The notes under the pieces are model-generated. The model had not been told where the DNA came from and made no database searches. It worked only from the letters and a program-made list of their open reading frames with translations. Shown here piece after piece: positions 1 through 5,824 of a DNA stretch of 6,815 nt. The DNA comes from Lachnospiraceae bacterium (GTDB lineage: Bacteria; Bacillota_A; Clostridia; Lachnospirales; Lachnospiraceae): the NCBI GenBank assembly GCA_017960415.1, contig JAGCZE010000358.1, forward strand, positions 1 to 6,815. The letters run 5' to 3'. A program made the position numbers and the translations under genes. Every line of letters starts with the position of its first letter. The stretch's first letter is position 1.

Positions 1-36
1 GATCCGTTTCGGGATCTGTCTTAATCTTTCAAGCAT
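1..36 (-). CDS. fliF: FliF, flagellar MS-ring protein (first 12 codons only)
   Basis: Only the 5' end lies in the window. Reading from 36 down to 1 gives MLERLRQIPKRI, which matches the usual short amphipathic N-terminus of clostridial FliF (of the type M-x-E-R-L-K-Q-I-P-x-K). A strong ribosome binding site, GGAGG at 45-49, sits 8 bases before the ATG. The position directly after fliE is the normal one for fliF in flgB-flgC-fliE-fliF operons. FliF forms the membrane-embedded MS ring on which the rod, C ring and export gate assemble. The identification rests on context plus 12 residues; the rest of the gene lies beyond the left edge. The 175-base gap to fliE is unusually long for this operon and holds a terminator-like hairpin. 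Confidence 0.8.
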   Translation of the reverse strand, partial: MLERLRQIPKRI

Positions 37-62
37 TCCACAATCCTCCGGTTAAAACCTGT

Positions 63-102
63 AAAAAAACTCTCCGGCTTCCCGCTCATCCGTCCGGGAA
101 AG
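63..102 (-). terminator. Terminator-like hairpin in the fliE-fliF spacer (possible attenuator)
   Basis: On the minus strand the arm CTTTCCCGG (102-94) can pair with CCGGAGAG (77-70), with one bulged C and one G-U pair. The stem is followed directly by seven T (69-63), which is the shape of an intrinsic terminator. A competing helix, TTCCCG (100-95) with CGGGAA (84-79), uses the same upstream arm and would exclude the terminator form. It lies 14 bases before the fliF ribosome binding site. A full stop here would silence fliF, so partial termination or a chance fold are the likely readings. Confidence 0.4.
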
Positions 103-192
103 ACAGGCGGTAACAGACATTATCGCAACCCGCCTAAAAATCAGAAAACGCAGCAAAGCATTTGGCAGGAGGGCTTGGGGACCTTCCTTAAC

Positions 193-213
193 AAAGCTTC
201 CTGCGCAAGCTTT
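193..213 (-). repeat. Inverted repeat overlapping the fliE stop codon
   Basis: AAAGCTT (193-199) and AAGCTTT (207-213) are perfect 7-base complements around a 7-base loop. The outer arm overlaps the fliE stop codon. No T tract follows on the minus strand, so this is not a terminator. It could be a 3'-end stabilising or processing hairpin, or chance. Confidence 0.35.
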
Positions 214-595
214 AAAATTGCAGCTGCATGATCTCTTTGTAGGCATCCATCACTGCATTGCGGACCGCAACCGTATACTGCAGCGAGATATTGGCCTTCA
301 TCTGCGCAACCTGCAGCTCATGTGTACTGTTGGTCACGCCCATTGCATAAGCAAGCTCGGCCTCCGCCGCCTCATTCGTATAATCGTTGGTCTCGCGGAG
401 CATATCCATCGCGGATGTGAGCAATGAATCAAAAGAGGCTCCTTTTGTCTCTTCGGGTCTGTCCACAAGGATCGAGTCGGAAAATCCGTTCAGCTTCTGC
501 AGCTTGGTCGGATTCGCAAGCGTCTGGGCACTGCTCAGGGGCGAAACCCCGATCAGTCCCGGCAATTTCATCAGATCACTGGCTCTTGTATCCAT
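212..595 (-). CDS. fliE: FliE, flagellar hook-basal body complex protein
   Basis: FliE is a small export-substrate protein that joins the MS ring (FliF) to the proximal rod (FlgB/FlgC), and it is needed for export of later flagellar components. The 127-aa product has a poorly conserved N-terminal part (residues 1-50) and the typical helical C-terminal domain from about 54 to 127. That domain ends in the family hallmark VRNAVMDAYKEIMQLQF, where polar and alpha-helical D0-type packing into the rod is expected. Most family members are about 95-110 aa, so this one has a slightly long N-terminus. The start is supported by AGGAGA at 603-608, 7 bases before the ATG; an internal Met at residue 9 has no comparable site. 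It follows flgC by 77 bases in the same operon. The identification is secure. Confidence 0.93.
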   Translation of the reverse strand: MDTRASDLMKLPGLIGVSPLSSAQTLANPTKLQKLNGFSDSILVDRPEETKGASFDSLLTSAMDMLRETNDYTNEAAEAELAYAMGVTNSTHELQVAQMKANISLQYTVAVRNAVMDAYKEIMQLQF

Positions 596-634
596 ATCAG
601 CATCTCCTCAGGTTGCAGCATTTATCCTGCATTC

Positions 635-649
635 CCGCCCTTGCGGCGG
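635..649 (-). repeat. GC-rich hairpin in the flgC-fliE spacer
   Basis: CCGCC (635-639) pairs perfectly with GGCGG (645-649) around a 5-base loop. No T tract follows in the direction of transcription, so it is not an intrinsic terminator. It lies between the flgC stop and the fliE ribosome binding site and would fold in the polycistronic mRNA. Confidence 0.4.
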
Positions 650-672
650 CTCATCTGTAACAAATACTCAAA

Positions 673-1131
673 TTACTGCCCCAGCTCAAGGCCCTTGAGC
701 AGCATATTCTTGGTAGCGTTGAACGCGGTAACGTTGGCTTCGTAGGAACGAGTGGCATCGATCAGGTTCGTCATCTCTGTTACGGTATTGACATTCGGAA
801 GCGACACATATCCATCCTCGTTCGCATCGGGATGGGAAGGATCGTACACAAGCTTCATCGAAGTAACATGATCCTCGACGATCGCCGTAACCTTGACGCC
901 CTGTCCGTTCAGCTGGGTCGCCCTTTTCAGGCCCTGCTGCTGCAACGCATAGTCAAATGCATTGTTGCCCTTTTCGGCAAATACAACGGTCTTACGTCTG
1001 TAAGGCTTGCCGTTCTGATCACGGGTGGTATTGACATTCGCTATGTTCTGCGAGATCGTGTCCATACGCAGCGACTGCGCGGTAAGACCGCTGGCGCTGA
1101 TGTTCAGGCTGTTAAATAATCCGGCACCCAT
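673..1131 (-). CDS. flgC: FlgC, flagellar proximal rod protein
   Basis: FlgC is one of the proximal rod subunits of the flagellar basal body, exported by the flagellar type III system and assembled with FlgB. The 152-aa product has the N-terminal rod signature (ISASGLTAQ at 11-19, then TISQNIANVNT at 25-35). The C-terminal rod domain is at about 117-150 (EMTNLIDATRSYEANVTAFN, then KNMLLKGLEL). The middle is the short D1-like insertion normal for FlgC. Two ATGs lie close together. AGGAG at 1139-1143 is only 1 base from the first (1137) but 7 bases from the second (1131), and the second gives MGAGLFNSLN, matching the family start, so 1131 is chosen. It lies 97 bases after flgB and 77 before fliE. 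Confidence 0.95.
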   Translation of the reverse strand: MGAGLFNSLNISASGLTAQSLRMDTISQNIANVNTTRDQNGKPYRRKTVVFAEKGNNAFDYALQQQGLKRATQLNGQGVKVTAIVEDHVTSMKLVYDPSHPDANEDGYVSLPNVNTVTEMTNLIDATRSYEANVTAFNATKNMLLKGLELGQ

Positions 1132-1180
1132 ATGCATTCTCCTTTTTCTCTAAACAATCCGGCCCGGTAGAGCCATACTC

Positions 1181-1203
1181 CTGCAAAACTCATACTTTTG
1201 CAG
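1181..1203 (-). repeat. Perfect inverted repeat in the flgB-flgC spacer
   Basis: CTGCAAAA (1181-1188) and TTTTGCAG (1196-1203) form a perfect 8-base stem with a 7-base loop. It sits between the flgB stop codon and the flgC ribosome binding site. There is no run of T after it on the minus strand, so termination is unlikely. A role in message stability or processing is possible but not shown. Confidence 0.45.
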
Positions 1204-1228
1204 ATGTTCCTTACAGAGCTCAAGTCGC

Positions 1229-1630
1229 TCAGCTTCTGTTAAGAACCGACTTGATCCTGCTGAATTCCTGCGACATCGAATCAAGCAGCGTATAATACTT
1301 GATCTGGTTCTGTGCGAGATTCGCGTTCTCTGTATTGATATCCACATTGTTCTCGTCATAGCGGTAGCTCAGCTCGCTCTGATCCGTATAGATTGTGGTT
1401 CCGAGCCTGCTTAAGTCAACATTGGCGATACGCTTGTTCAGATCGCCTCCATCGTAATAATCCTTCATGATCTCTTTCTTGAGGTAATCCTCGAACATTA
1501 TATCCTTGCGTTTGTAGCCCGGCGTATCGTTATTCGCAATGTTGTTGGCGATAACGGCGTTGCGAGTCCAGCTGGCATCAGCGGCTTTACTCAGGACGTT
1601 GATGTAATTAAATGCATTCGATCCAATCAT
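1229..1630 (-). CDS. flgB: FlgB, flagellar proximal rod protein
   Basis: FlgB is a proximal rod subunit that stacks near FliE at the base of the flagellar rod. The 133-aa product carries the N-terminal rod motif at 27-41 (IANNIANNDTPGYKR, the classic ANNIAN-DTPGYKR signature). The C-terminal half carries NNVDINTENANLAQNQIKYY at 94-113, leading into a coiled helix to the end. The open frame runs further upstream to a TTG, but AGAGG at 1639-1643 lies 8 bases before the ATG at 1630 and only 2 bases before an ATG at 1636. The 1630 start also gives MIGSNAFNYINVLSKAADAS, which matches the family N-terminus. It is the first gene of the flagellar operon, with its own promoter about 75 bases upstream. 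Confidence 0.95.
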   Translation of the reverse strand: MIGSNAFNYINVLSKAADASWTRNAVIANNIANNDTPGYKRKDIMFEDYLKKEIMKDYYDGGDLNKRIANVDLSRLGTTIYTDQSELSYRYDENNVDINTENANLAQNQIKYYTLLDSMSQEFSRIKSVLNRS

Positions 1631-1705
1631 AGACATTACCTCTGAACTTTCAAACTTATCTGTCAAATAATCAGGAAATTATCTGCAATTTACTCATTAT
1701 CTATT

Positions 1706-1733
1706 ATTATACCTTATGCAGGTAAAAACACAA
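1706..1733 (-). promoter_or_regulatory. Sigma-A-like promoter of the flgB operon
   Basis: On the minus strand TTGTGT (1733-1728) and a perfect TATAAT (1711-1706) are separated by 16 bases. Transcription would start near 1699, leaving a leader of about 70 bases before flgB. It lies just after the codY terminator, so the flagellar operon has its own start. I see no good sigma-28 (TAAA...GCCGATAA) or sigma-54 element here. Confidence 0.65.
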
Positions 1734-1746
1734 GATATATTTGCAC

Positions 1747-1761
1747 TTTTTTCACAAAATA
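1747..1761 (-). promoter_or_regulatory. Candidate CodY box upstream of the flgB promoter
   Basis: On the minus strand TATTTTGTGAAAAAA matches the Bacillus CodY consensus AATTTTCWGAAAATT at 11 of 15 positions, 13 bases upstream of the flgB -35. The CodY helix-turn-helix here is nearly identical to that of Bacillus, so the same motif is expected. In sequence this rich in A and T, such matches arise easily by chance. Confidence 0.25.
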
Positions 1762-1774
1762 CAAGTTCTTGTGT

Positions 1775-1830
1775 CGGATTTTTTTGTAAAAAAACTTTTA
1801 TTTGTGAAAACGGATTTGTTGTAAAAAAAC
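1775..1830. repeat. Direct repeat pair in the codY-flgB spacer
   Basis: A 21-mer at 1775-1795 (CGGA, seven T, GT, seven A, C) recurs as a 20-mer at 1811-1830 with TTTGTT in place of the seven T. The period is about 36 bases. The second copy includes the A-run that is the T tract of the codY terminator on the minus strand. It may be a local duplication, or chance similarity in an A/T-rich tract. Confidence 0.4.
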
Positions 1831-1863
1831 AAAGGGATCCTGTAAAATATACAAAATCCCTTT
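1823..1863 (-). terminator. Intrinsic terminator of codY
   Basis: On the minus strand AAAGGGAT (1863-1856) pairs perfectly with ATCCCTTT (1838-1831). The stem continues through two G-U pairs into TGTA/TACA, giving about 14 pairs and a 5-base loop. It is followed by G and seven T (1829-1823). It begins 27 bases after the codY stop and insulates the flagellar operon from codY. Confidence 0.88.
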
Positions 1864-1890
1864 AAATAAGCCAATCCTTTGTTATTCTGT

Positions 1891-2658
1891 TTATTCAAGC
1901 TTATTGAGTTCCTCGAATACAACATCGTTCAGGACCTTGATATAGGTTCCCTTCATACCTGACGAACGGGATTCGATAACTCCGGCGCTTTCAAATTTTC
2001 TCAATGCATTGACAATAACGGAACGGGTAATCCCCACCCTGTCCGCGATCTTGCTGGCGACAAGTATTCCTTCATTGCCGTCAAGCTCTGCAAATATATG
2101 TCTGATAGCCTCAAGCTCCGAGAATGAGAGCGTGCTGATGGCAGACTTCACGATGGCAACCTTGCGGTTTTCTTCGGCGTTCTCTTCATTGACGGAACGC
2201 ATCATCTCAAGACCGACTACAGTTGTCCCGTACTCGCTCAGGATGATATCGTCAATAGTAAACTGGCGGCCTTCCCTGTACAGGAACAGCGTGCCGAGGC
2301 GCTCACCCGCGATATCGATGGGCGTGATGATAGCAACGTAATTGCCGATATTCTCGGATTCGAAGCCCAGAGTCTGCAGGTTGACATTCTCCTTGGTCGA
2401 GAGGATATTGAGCAGACGCTCGTTTAAATCTTCGTCAATATGACCGCCCACAGAATCCCTGATCAGCTCATGGATAGGCGTAAAATCAGAACGGTTCCTG
2501 ATTCCGAGAACCTTGCCCTTGCGGCTGATCACGAGAGTATTGGACTCGAGGATATCGCTCAGCACAAGACAGATATCGTTAAAAACCACCTTGTGTGAAT
2601 TGTTATTGTGCAGAAGTTTGTTAATTTTCCGAGTTTTATCTAATAGTTGAACACTCAT
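1891..2658 (-). CDS. codY: CodY, GTP/branched-chain amino acid-sensing global repressor
   Basis: CodY is a cytoplasmic dimeric regulator that represses nutrient-limitation genes when nutrients are plentiful, including motility genes in Bacillus. The 255-aa product has the usual length. The N-terminal GAF-type sensor spans about 1-155, with conserved GERLGTLFL at 118-126 and EYGTTVVGLEM at 142-152. A linker helix follows, then the winged helix. The recognition motif ASKIADRVGITRSVIVNALR (201-220) and the wing GMKGTYIKVLN (234-244) are almost identical to Bacillus subtilis. The Ile-pocket segment (about 54-105) is clearly divergent. The ATG at 2658 gives the family N-terminus. Its binding site is odd: GGGGG at 2666-2670, 7 bases upstream, while a classic GGAGG (2683-2687) is 24 bases away. 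Its promoter and terminator make it a possible single-gene unit, perhaps with topA read-through. Confidence 0.97.
   Translation of the reverse strand: MSVQLLDKTRKINKLLHNNNSHKVVFNDICLVLSDILESNTLVISRKGKVLGIRNRSDFTPIHELIRDSVGGHIDEDLNERLLNILSTKENVNLQTLGFESENIGNYVAIITPIDIAGERLGTLFLYREGRQFTIDDIILSEYGTTVVGLEMMRSVNEENAEENRKVAIVKSAISTLSFSELEAIRHIFAELDGNEGILVASKIADRVGITRSVIVNALRKFESAGVIESRSSGMKGTYIKVLNDVVFEELNKLE
2623..2637 (+). promoter_or_regulatory. Candidate CodY box inside the start of codY
   Basis: AATTTTCCGAGTTTT matches AATTTTCWGAAAATT at 11 of 15 positions, with a perfect left half-site (AATTTTC). It lies 21-35 bases inside the codY reading frame, where bound CodY could act as a roadblock and give autoregulation. 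The motif is near-palindromic, so strand is nominal. The right half is poor and the call is tentative. Confidence 0.25.
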
Positions 2659-2700
2659 CACATTTCCCCCAAAAAAGCTTTTCCTCCGAATACTTGAATT

Positions 2701-2729
2701 ATTATAACACAAATATTTAGATATTTCAA
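2701..2729 (-). promoter_or_regulatory. codY promoter (extended -10)
   Basis: On the minus strand TTGAAA (2729-2724) and a perfect TATAAT (2706-2701) are separated by 17 bases, with a TG one base before the -10 (extended -10). Transcription should start near 2694, giving a leader of about 36 bases. This is a strong sigma-A promoter. No terminator is visible between topA and this site, so topA transcripts may also reach codY. Confidence 0.85.
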
Positions 2730-2827
2730 GGAAAATGTGCACAATTTAATCAATTGTAGTTACTATTCAGAAACAATTAAATATTATTCCTGTAAAAATC
2801 ACATGAAAGCTTGTTTTGAAGGAGTTT

Positions 2828-4828
2828 TCACTTCTTCTCTTCTGCCGGTTTCTGCCATGAAACGAAGTCACAGTCCGGATGGTTTGAGCAGCCGTAGAAT
2901 CTTCTGCCCTTCTTGGTCTTCATAATGAGCACATCGCCGGTACCGCATTTCGGACATTTCTGACCGGTCTTCTCAAGCAGCGGCTTCGTGTTGCGACACT
3001 CGGGGAATCCCGGACAAGCCAGGAATTTTCCGTGAGGACCGTATTTAATGACCATATTCCTTCCACAGTTCTCACATATTATATCGGTCACTTCATCGCG
3101 GATCTTAACCTTTTCAAGATCCTTATTTGCAACTTCGACGGCTTTCTGAAGATCGGGGTAGAAATTGCGGATCACGTTCTTCCACTTGATCTCACCCTCC
3201 TCGATGCCGTCGAGAAGGTTCTCCATCGTAGCGGTGAAATTCACATCGACTATCTCCGGAAAAGCATCGCACATAATGCCGTTAACAGCTTCGCCGAGAT
3301 CGGTCATGTAAAGATTCTTGTTTTCTTTTGCAACATAATGCCTCGAAACGATCGTGGAGATCGTCGGAGCATAGGTACTCGGGCGTCCGATGCCAAGCTC
3401 CTCGAGCGCTTTAACCAGCGAACCTTCGTTAAAATGAGCGGGAGGCTGCGTAAAATGCTGCTCCGGTTTTATATCGTCGCATTTCAGGACTGTCTTTTCG
3501 GTGATCCAGCTCAGATCCTTATTGTTCTCGGAATCATCGTGATTCTCGGTCTCTGCAGCCGCATCTTCACTCTTGTATACCGACATGAAGCCTTCGAACT
3601 TGAGCTTCGAAGACCCTGAAGTAAAGGTATATCCCGCTGCGTCGAGCTTGACGGAGATCGTCTCGTATACGGCCTGTTCCATACGGCTTGCCACGAAACG
3701 CTGCCATATCAGTCTGTACAGGCGCAGCTGGTCACGCGAGAGCGAATCCTTCAGCTGAGAAGGATCAAAGTCAACATATGAGGGACGGATAGCTTCGTGA
3801 GCATCCTGGATCTTTTTGTTGCTGTTCTTTACGGTGGCAGGGGCGCCCTCGTAATCTTTTCCGTATTTTTCGACAATATATTTACGAACCGCTTCATCGG
3901 CTTCCTGTGAAATACGTGTCGAATCGGTTCTCAGATAGGTGATCAGTCCGACAGTGCCATGCTCCGCAACATCAACGCCCTCATAGAGCTGCTGTGCGAT
4001 CTGCATGGTCTTTGAAGGTGAGAAGCCAAGCTGCTTGGCAGCCTCCTGCTGCAGCGTCGAAGTTGTAAAAGGAAGTGGTGCCTTGCGCCTGCGCTCGCCA
4101 TGCTTGATCTCCGAGATCGAGAATTTGGCATTCTTGATCGCATTATATACTTTATCGACATCTGCCTTGCTTCTTAATGCGAATTTGCCGTCTCCGGCAA
4201 ATCTGGCAATGAATTTCTCCGAAGCTTTCTTTCCCGAGAGTTCCGCATCGATATTCCAATATTCTTCTTCCACAAAGGAATTGATCTCATTTTCACGGTC
4301 GGCAATGATCCTCAGAGCCACAGACTGCACTCTTCCCGCGGAAAGGCCCGATTTTACCTTTGCCCAGAGCACAGGGCTGATCTGGTAGCCCACCAGACGG
4401 TCCAGAACACGTCTTGCCTGCTGTGCATCCACAAGCTCCATATCAATGTCCCGGGCCTGTTTCATCGCATTCTTGATCGCATTCTTCGTGATCTCGTTAA
4501 ATGTAACACGTCTGAACTTGCCGTCTTCAAGCTTGAGCAGCTGGGCCAGATGCCAGGAAATAGCCTCTCCCTCGCGGTCAGGGTCCGTTGCGAGATAAAC
4601 CATATCCGCCTTTTTGACCGCCTTTTTCAGATCGGCGATCAGATCACCCTTTCCTCTGATAGTGATATATTTAGGTTCAAAATCATGCTCGACATCAATA
4701 CCCATGGTAGACTTGGGCAGATCTCTCACATGACCGTTTGATGCAATAACGTCGTATCCGTTTCCAAGGAATTTCTTGATAGTCTTCGCTTTTGCGGGTG
4801 ACTCCACAATAAGTAAGTTGTGTTTCAT
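2828..4828 (-). CDS. topA: DNA topoisomerase I (type IA)
   Basis: TopA relaxes negative supercoils by cutting one DNA strand through a 5'-phosphotyrosine link. The 666-aa product is complete. The TOPRIM domain starts with IVESPAKAKTIKKFLG (7-22, catalytic Glu9) and carries the metal-binding DPDREGE motif at 82-88. The central toroid holds LITYLRTDST at 295-304, with Tyr298 the expected active-site tyrosine and Arg300 its conserved partner. SAGRVQSVALR (163-173) and GIGRPSTYAPTI (479-490) are further family motifs. Two C-terminal four-cysteine zinc ribbons follow: Cys585/588/605/611 and Cys625/628/647/653. Length is slightly below the usual 690 or so because there are two ribbons rather than three. 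The start is fixed by GGAGG at 4835-4839, 6 bases before the ATG. dprA, a common upstream neighbour, is not here; an sdpRI-like unit takes that place. Confidence 0.97.
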   Translation of the reverse strand: MKHNLLIVESPAKAKTIKKFLGNGYDVIASNGHVRDLPKSTMGIDVEHDFEPKYITIRGKGDLIADLKKAVKKADMVYLATDPDREGEAISWHLAQLLKLEDGKFRRVTFNEITKNAIKNAMKQARDIDMELVDAQQARRVLDRLVGYQISPVLWAKVKSGLSAGRVQSVALRIIADRENEINSFVEEEYWNIDAELSGKKASEKFIARFAGDGKFALRSKADVDKVYNAIKNAKFSISEIKHGERRRKAPLPFTTSTLQQEAAKQLGFSPSKTMQIAQQLYEGVDVAEHGTVGLITYLRTDSTRISQEADEAVRKYIVEKYGKDYEGAPATVKNSNKKIQDAHEAIRPSYVDFDPSQLKDSLSRDQLRLYRLIWQRFVASRMEQAVYETISVKLDAAGYTFTSGSSKLKFEGFMSVYKSEDAAAETENHDDSENNKDLSWITEKTVLKCDDIKPEQHFTQPPAHFNEGSLVKALEELGIGRPSTYAPTISTIVSRHYVAKENKNLYMTDLGEAVNGIMCDAFPEIVDVNFTATMENLLDGIEEGEIKWKNVIRNFYPDLQKAVEVANKDLEKVKIRDEVTDIICENCGRNMVIKYGPHGKFLACPGFPECRNTKPLLEKTGQKCPKCGTGDVLIMKTKKGRRFYGCSNHPDCDFVSWQKPAEEKK

Positions 4829-4866
4829 GGTGTTCCTCCATACATTACTATTTACACATGGAAATA

Positions 4867-4895
4867 AGAATACTATTATTTATTTGCACTTGCAA
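4867..4895 (-). promoter_or_regulatory. Probable topA promoter
   Basis: On the minus strand TTGCAA (4895-4890) and TATTCT (4872-4867) are spaced by exactly 17 bases; each hexamer matches consensus at 4 of 6. Transcription would start near 4860, about 30 bases before the topA ATG and after the preceding terminator. The -35 is part of a dyad TTGCA-CT-TGCAA (4884-4895). Confidence 0.5.
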
Positions 4896-4917
4896 GAGTT
4901 ATTTTTCACGAACAAAT

Positions 4918-4971
4918 AAAAAAGTGAGCGGATGTGCCAAAAGACAAAGCTTCCGCTCACTGATTTTTTTT
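4918..4971 (-). terminator. Terminator after the sdpI-like gene, usable on both strands
   Basis: AGTGAGCGGA (4923-4932) and TCCGCTCACT (4952-4961) form a perfect 10-bp stem. On the minus strand it is followed by TTTTTT (ending at 4918); on the plus strand by GA and eight T (4964-4971). It lies about 80 bases past the sdpI-like stop codon and separates that unit from topA. The bases between 4972 and 5043 hold nothing else I can support. Confidence 0.88.
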
Positions 4972-5043
4972 GATTTCCTTACGTTTTAGTCACCTGTATG
5001 CCGATCATTTTTGAATATTGTCAGATCTTTCTTTGACAGCTTT

Positions 5044-5748
5044 TCACCTGTGATCGTCCAGCGCTTTCTGCTCTGTGTAGACTTTCTTTGCATAGATCAG
5101 CATGATAACCACCGCCAATGCTATCAATACAAACGTCCATACAGCAGCCGCTATGTATCCGACAATAAGTGTTATCACAAGCATCACGATCCCGGTAATG
5201 AACAGCACCTTTCCGCCGAACCTGTTGCTTCTTTCCCAGGTAACATCATTGTACATGCTCCAGGTACATCTTAAACCTATCAAACCGTTCCGCTTGGTCC
5301 TCGGAATGTAATTGCCCATGACGATCAGGAGTACCGCGACGGAAATATAGGTAATCTTGGCAATGAGGGAGCTGCTTAAAGCTTCTCCCGAAAGATCCTT
5401 GGACTGTCCGTAAAGAAAAGCACATTGCATTACCGCAAAGCCTGCTGTAACGCCGACTGTAGAGATTGCTATCGTCTTTGCATTTGCGAGATTATCCTGT
5501 CTTTCCTTATCAGTCTGCGCAGCTTCCGCCGCCTTTTCCTTATTTCTGATCATAAGTGCAAAAACCGCGGTAAACACGATAACAACCGCAGGTAAAAGAT
5601 AATCCACGTACTTCGAACCATACCCGTCAACACGCCAGCTGCTGTCATAATGGATCGGTACGGCATCGGGCAGCCCCGGAATAATTAATGCCGTGATCAC
5701 AAACGGCAGAAAAGAAATGATCCACATTGCTCTCTTCAGTACTTTCAT
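5044..5748 (-). CDS. sdpI: SdpI-family membrane protein (DUF1648 + SdpI domains)
   Basis: The 234-aa product resembles SdpI, the Bacillus membrane protein that protects cells from the SdpC toxin and also works as a signal receptor that recruits the repressor SdpR to the membrane. The N-terminal DUF1648 part has a helix (about 7-25) then LPDAVPIHYDSSWRVDGYGS (26-45), the typical LP..VP.H.....DGYGSK pattern. Helices follow at about 49-67, 93-113, 126-145, 180-200 and 201-222. The SdpI signature lies at 145-180 (GNYIPRTKRNGLIGLRCTW, then WERSNRFGGK). AGGAG at 5755-5759, 6 bases before the ATG, fixes the start; an upstream TTG lacks one. It follows the ArsR-type gene by 76 bases in one operon. 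No sdpC-like toxin is in the window, so 'immunity' is family inference; many such genes are of unknown purpose. Confidence 0.85.
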   Translation of the reverse strand: MKVLKRAMWIISFLPFVITALIIPGLPDAVPIHYDSSWRVDGYGSKYVDYLLPAVVIVFTAVFALMIRNKEKAAEAAQTDKERQDNLANAKTIAISTVGVTAGFAVMQCAFLYGQSKDLSGEALSSSLIAKITYISVAVLLIVMGNYIPRTKRNGLIGLRCTWSMYNDVTWERSNRFGGKVLFITGIVMLVITLIVGYIAAAVWTFVLIALAVVIMLIYAKKVYTEQKALDDHR

Positions 5749-5824
5749 AGACTTCTCCTTTCGGAACCTTTCCAAACGAGCTGTTCAACCTGCTTCCCCT
5801 GTTTTTTCGACAATTTGCTCCGCT

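Noticed and set aside
52..246. 64-codon minus-strand frame across the fliE end and the fliE-fliF spacer
   Set aside because: It overlaps the end of fliE in another frame, has no ribosome site, and runs through the terminator-like hairpin.
1631..1666. Longer FlgB starting at a TTG (1666)
   Set aside because: No ribosome site precedes the TTG; AGAGG is well spaced for the ATG at 1630, which also matches the family N-terminus.
2009..2341. 110-codon plus-strand frame inside codY
   Set aside because: Antisense shadow of the CodY winged-helix and linker region, with low-complexity Ser/Ile-rich product and no start signals.
2743..2827. Terminator after topA
   Set aside because: An A/T-rich imperfect inverted repeat is present (ATTTAATTGT with ACAATT...AAAT) but it has a bulge, no GC core and no T tract, so I do not call a terminator.
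3032..3619. 195-codon open frame on the plus strand inside topA
   Set aside because: It is antisense to a fully conserved topA region, has no ribosome site or family resemblance, and reflects codon bias of the opposite strand.
4005..4388. 127-codon plus-strand frame, also inside topA
   Set aside because: Same reason: it mirrors conserved TopA coding sequence and has no independent support.
4827..4847. Six-codon upstream frame whose TGA overlaps the topA ATG (ATGA)
   Set aside because: It has no ribosome site of its own and merely spans the topA site; this short an overlap is expected by chance.
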